Positions 59,936-64,000 of a DNA stretch of 64,000 nucleotides are shown here, piece after piece. The position numbers and the translations under genes were made by a program. The DNA lies in contig NC_071390.1 in the NCBI RefSeq assembly GCF_022682495.2, positions 150,636,583 through 150,700,582 of the forward strand. Reading direction: 5' to 3'. The DNA is from Desmodus rotundus (lineage: Eukaryota; Chordata; Mammalia; Chiroptera; Phyllostomidae). Each line of letters starts with the position of its first letter. The first letter of the stretch is position 1. The notes under the pieces were generated by a model. The model did no database searches, was not told the origin of the DNA, and saw only the letters and a list, made by a program, of their open reading frames with translations.

Positions 59936-60269
59936 CAGCGCCCAAGGAACTGCTACTTGGTTTGCGATGGAAAGTAGGACTTCTAATTTACACCCTATTG
60001 TTTGGAGAAACACACAAGCAGAAAATAAAAATTGAAACCTTGGGAGTATTTTTGTATCTAAATGAAAAAAACTGTTAAATAACTTTTTAAAATTATCAAT
60101 TGTCTCTGCCAAAGGAAAACCTTTAAAATTGGTCTTTGCCATGAATAGTTCATTAATTAATTATGGCCATTCTCTTTTCATTTCTAGAACTAAAATAGAT
60201 TTCTGATCTATGAATACTTTAGTAATTTAATTATTTGCTACCAAAAAAGGGTAAATTGAGACTAAAGGC

Positions 60270-60415
60270 AAGAGCAGAAAGAGTATGAGCTTGGTACATA
60301 TAAAGACCTGACTGTAAAATTTTATCCCACCACTTAGTGCTTTGTGACCCCAGGCAAGAATTTAACTTCTCTGAGCCTCAGTTCCTAGTTTGTAGAATGA
60401 AACTAATTAAGCACT
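60270..60415 (+). mobile_element. MIR SINE
   Basis: CCACCACTTAGTGCTTTGTGACCCCAGGCAAG then ACTTCTCTGAGCCTCAGTTCC is the MIR core; the tail is lost. Confidence 0.7.
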
Positions 60416-60691
60416 TGGGCTATCCTGTAGTATAAGACAAATGATAGTTCTCCCAAAACAGCTCCTATAATTAAACCAGCAACTAGTTCCTATTAACCAT
60501 GCAAAGGATTTAGAAAATTAGCAATGTCTTTGATGGTTCTAGTGGCAATGATCTTGATATCGCGATGTTCCTAAAACTGCTAGAGCTTAACAATGATCAC
60601 CTTGCTGAACCTGACATACATAAGCTGCTATGTAGAATTTTGGCTTGAAAAGGAAGTCTTAAAGTATGTCACAAAGAAAATGGATATATGT

Positions 60692-61107
60692 GGTACATTT
60701 ACACAATAGAATATTATGCAGCAAAAAGAAAGAAGGAGCTCCTACCATTTGTGACAGCATGGATGGAACTGGAGAGCATTACCCTAAGTGAAATAAGCCA
60801 GACAGTGAAAGACAAATACCATATGATCTCACCTATAAGTGGAACCTAATCAACAAAACAAAGAAGCAAGCAAAACAGAACCAGGGACATGGAAAAAAAG
60901 AACAAACTGACAGTGACCAGAGGGGAGGGAGATAATGGGGGGAAGAAGGGAAAGGGTCAAGTCAAGGAACACGTACAAAGGACCCATGGACAAAGACAGT
61001 GAAGGTGGGGAGGATTGAAAGTGGAAGGTGGGGCGTAGACAGGGCAGGGAAGAGTAATGGGGGGAAATGGAGACAACTGAAATTGAACAACAATAAAAAT
61101 TTTTTTT
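60692..61107 (+). mobile_element. 5'-truncated young L1 with target duplication
   Basis: Starts GGTACATTTACACAATAG near the end of ORF2, continues through GACAGCATGGATGGAACTGG and TAAGTGAAATAAGCCAGACAG into a purine-rich 3' UTR, and ends ACTGAAATTGAACAACAATAAAAA. AAATGGATATATGT (60678-60691) and AAATGGGTATATGT (61108-61121) are a 14-bp duplication with one difference. Confidence 0.92.
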
Positions 61108-61124
61108 AAATGGGTATATGTTTT

Positions 61125-63020
61125 AGGTGTAAAATCCAGTAAACTCATAACAGCTAATTATGTGAGCCTGTGCAAGTTACTTAATTGTTCTATCCTCATC
61201 CCTGATATGGGATGCCTAGACTAGATGACTATTGAGAAGTAAGTGTTCACGAGTTCAGGAGAAATAGAGTAAGCTTTTAGCACCATAGAGCTGATTGAGC
61301 ATTTGTCAAACTAGGGTATAAATATTACTGGAGGTTGCCACGATTTGCTCAGAAAACTCAGATATGAGAAAGGGACACATGGAAATTAGATCTTAAAACT
61401 GAATTTGACCTGTTAAATATACTTAATCATTTAAAGGCTCAAACAAAGTTTTGAAAGCACTGATTGACTATTGAAATAACTGCGTGATGAAAAACTTCTT
61501 TTTTGGTTGTTGTTTTTACTGTCATACTGTGAGATCTTAAAATTAGATGAGATCACACTGAGGCCAGTTGCCTACATATGGACCCGCCAATGCTGTATTT
61601 CCTCGGAAGAACACAGGAAAGTTCTTCCTGGTAGGAAGCAAATACAGTGTAAGCTCTGTGAGGATGCTAGAATGATGTACACCTCTTACAGCTAAATTGT
61701 ATTCTGAGACTTTTTCATGACCAACTTTGAGCATTATTCAAAATATCTTTTAGTGTATTTAAAATAGGGTGAATGCCAAGCCTGTTGTCTCCAGGTTCTA
61801 CTCTGATGCCAAATGAAGAAATAATTTGTTCTCCAAAAAAAAAGCAAATAGGGAAAAGAAGCCCCACTGGATAAACCCCAGTGTTCCAGCAGGCTGCTCC
61901 GGGTCAGCGCAGAGAAAGGGTATTGAGGAATCCTTGTTTGCCACCATTTAAAGTTTCATCAAATCTGATGGAGAATTATATTTAAATGCTTAGCCTTGGC
62001 AGGCCCTTTTTTTCTCACAGCTTTTTAAATTACTCCTTTTCCCACTGATGGGTCCATCCACCTCATTTTCCTCTGAATATTTCACTAGCACGTCTGGCCC
62101 TGACAGCTATGAGGACTCAACGCCAGGCAGATATCAGCGGGTTCGCTCAGCCCAGCAGCAGCTTAGGCCTGAGTCCGGCCAGAGCCGGGGAGCAGAGGCT
62201 CTTCATAAATAATGCTGTGCTCTTGTCAGTGGTTTTGGCCCTCGAAGGATGGTAACATGTTTCCATGGCAGATGGGTCAGCTCTTGTCTGCCATTCTGTC
62301 TTTTGAACTTCCTGTTCAAGGGTATGGTTTTCATCAACCTTGATGCTGTAAAGAACACCTACTTTATAAGATTGGATTTTTTTTTAACCAAAAGAAAATA
62401 ACTGAATGTTTTTTGTGTATAAAAGGCTTCTTTGAAAAAGATTAAAAGGGGGTGGAGTAACCAGCCCAGATGTCCAAGCGAAACGTTTTAACTCTGAAAG
62501 GAGCTTTTTCTTGTAATGCATGAAAATTAAGACTGAGGAGAACAACCCTTTCTAGACTCCAATTTCATTAAATGCCATTAAGAAATTATACCTTTTCCAT
62601 AACTCTGCTTTCCCTTATTTTTTTTGTAAACTATCCCTGTACATGTATGTCATGTTGCCCATTCATGCCTACAAATCTCTTGGCAGGAAAAATTACGTCT
62701 TCTACCTTCTTTTTTTCCAGCATCTTGATTTCATTTTCAGAGGGACAGTCCCAGCACAGTGGTCACAGGGTTTGGCATGCTTGGTATGCCAGCCTCGTTA
62801 GGCCAGGGCTTACCGCCGGGGGCTACCCATCGCTCAGGTAAATTATGGGGACCCGGCCAACCTTATTGGGCCCGTAAAATTAGCTTTATCCAAGCAATAG
62901 AAAGTGAACAAGTTTCAAAGCTTTGTATATTTCCAGAGGGGAAAAATATTTCTGTCATGTCTGTAGTAAAAAACACAAGTGTGTCCTACTTTAAGGAAAA
63001 TTTTTTTTCTACTTATTGTA
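61125..63020. other. Mostly repeat-free intron with candidate regulatory DNA
   Basis: 61980-62560 is repeat-free and holds an RFX-like site (62259-62271). 62745-62885 is a GC-richer block (GGCCAGGGCTTACCGCCGGGGGC) I cannot assign. No exon-like frame. Confidence 0.4.
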
Positions 63021-63026
63021 TCTCTG

Positions 63027-63160
63027 TGAGATGACGGATGTTAACCAAACCTGCTGTGGTAATCATTTTGCAGTGTATGCAGATCAGACCATCGCGTTGT
63101 ACACTTCAAACGTACACAGTGATGACGTCCATTATGTCCCAGGAAAACTGAGGAAAAATT
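63027..63160 (+). mobile_element. L1MA/MB-type 3' end
   Basis: GAGATGACGGATGTTAACCAAACC, GTGGTAATCATTTTGCAGTGTATG, GTTGTACACTTCAAACGTACACAG, GTCCATTATGTCCCAGGAAAACTG match the old L1 3' terminus. The original polyA is not obvious. Confidence 0.75.
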
Positions 63161-63189
63161 GATGAGCAATAGGAAAATTGAAAGTTTTG

Positions 63190-63350
63190 CTATGAGTAAG
63201 ATTGCTACTAAAAATTAATAGAATGTAAAATCCTTGAAAACTAGGAATTTGGTCTCTTTTGTTCCCTGCTTTGTTCCTGGCACCTAAAAAAATATGACAC
63301 ATAACAGGCGCTCAACATATTTGTTGAATGGGTGAAAAAGAAATCAAGGA
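63190..63350 (+). mobile_element. L2 LINE 3' end
   Basis: TTTGTTCCCTGCTTTGTTCCTGGCACC and ACAGGCGCTCAACATATTTGTTGAATGGG are L2 terminal motifs. Confidence 0.7.
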
Positions 63351-63448
63351 ATCAATTTTCATCGAGGCAAACTGGAATGGTTAGGAGCACTAATAGTAAA
63401 TTTGTAGACTCAATTAGACTGTATAATGCTAGAAAGATACCATAGAAT

Positions 63449-63482
63449 GTGTGTATGCGTGTGTACACGCGCATGTGTGTGT
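63449..63482. repeat. Alternating purine-pyrimidine tract
   Basis: An imperfect GT/CG alternating run (GTGTGTATGCGTGTGTACAC, then GCGCATGTGTGTG) of Z-DNA-prone composition. Confidence 0.8.
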
Positions 63483-63749
63483 AGCGAGTGAGGAGGCTCT
63501 AAAATTACGGGTTGAAAACATCATTCTCGTGTTCAAATGCTGGAAGAACCTCACAGAACCATGGCGTGCTGATAGGGAGACGGCCCCATAGAGCCCTTTG
63601 CCCGAAAAGAAGCTGGCTCAACATTTTTATGACAAAAGTTTCGAGAAGGCTAAGGTCATCAGAAGTAGCACCACTAAATTCCCATTTCTGGTTCTCAACA
63701 TTAAAATTGTTCTTTTCTTAGTCAGTTTGTGTTTATTTTGCCTTTGAAA

Positions 63750-63875
63750 CTATTTATCTTCATAAGGTCAGGCACTTTGTCTGTTTGACTTACCATAGTA
63801 TTCCCAGCTCCTAGCTCAGTATATAGCGGTGCCGAATACATGTTCATTGAGTGCAGGGATGAATGAAAGCTTAGG
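63750..63875 (+). mobile_element. L2 LINE 3' end
   Basis: CATAAGGTCAGGCACTTTGTCTG, CCCAGCTCCTAGCTCAGTATATAGC and TTGAGTGCAGGGATGAATGAA follow the L2 terminus. Confidence 0.65.
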
Positions 63876-64000
63876 AATTTAATTTACATTATTATGTTTA
63901 ATGCTTATATTGGTCAGCATTCTTTAGGTGGCAGCTATCAGAAACCTAAGTCAGACCAACTTCACGAGAAGGTGGCTTTATTAGGAGGAGATGAAGTCTA

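Larger units (their letters stand above)
27195..64000 (+). other. SCFD2: SCFD2 intron downstream of the exon (3' end outside the window)
   Basis: This is a phase-1 intron of at least 36.8 kb. I found no following exon (expected to open with the AT of a split Asp codon, then Trp-Asp). It carries the younger transposons: four Ves copies, the inverted L1s and an L1 with a clear target-site duplication. Confidence 0.75.

Noticed and set aside
1..64000. CRISPR array, operon, prophage or other prokaryotic system
   Set aside because: There are no regularly spaced repeats or dense gene arrangement. SINE/LINE content and spliced exon structure show mammalian nuclear DNA.

Overview
The window looks like nuclear DNA of a bat, and almost all of it is intron. 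Three things point to a bat. Full-length tRNA-derived SINEs of the Ves type begin with the CCCTGGCTGGTGTGGCTCAG head. Young L1 tails have a bat-type 3' UTR. The background of MIR, L2, L1M, MLT1 and MER5 relics is that of a placental mammal. The Ves sequence is closer to what I recall from non-vespertilionid bats than to the Myotis form, but I cannot name the family.

I can support only one protein-coding segment. It is a 250-bp internal exon on the + strand (26945-27194), with a clean acceptor and a perfect CAG|GTAAGT donor. It encodes 83 complete codons that I recognise as part of SCFD2 (Sec1 family domain-containing 2, a Sec1/Munc18-like vesicle-trafficking protein). The window is therefore at least 26.9 kb of upstream intron, this exon, and at least 36.8 kb of downstream intron. 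The open reading frames elsewhere are short, and I recognise no protein in them. Many lie antisense to transposons.

Layout: 1-6.5 kb has two Ves copies, a hAT-like MITE and an old L1 end. From 6.5 to 15.3 kb is mostly low-repeat intron with L1M and L2 relics and a CpG-dense patch at 8.3 kb. From 15.3 to 21.1 kb are L1M, two long L2 pieces, a MER5-like element and an MLT1 LTR. From 22.9 to 24.4 kb is an old L1 interrupted by a Ves SINE and a mariner-type MITE. The SCFD2 exon is at 26.9 kb. From 29.6 to 40 kb are two Ves copies and three L1 insertions that all have an inverted 5' end (twin priming), two of them with visible target-site duplications. From 40 to 49 kb are MIR and L2 relics, a Ves copy and a non-repeat block at 42.7 kb that looks like a conserved element. 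From 49 to 53.3 kb are antisense L1, a decayed mariner transposon with TA duplications, and more L1. From 54 to 64 kb are MIR, L2 and L1 pieces, a Ves copy and an L1 with target-site duplications, and candidate regulatory DNA at about 62 kb.

I found no tRNA or rRNA gene, no CRISPR array, no promoter CpG island and no undescribed gene system. The most informative observations are the structural histories of the transposons and a few unexplained blocks that comparative alignment could test.
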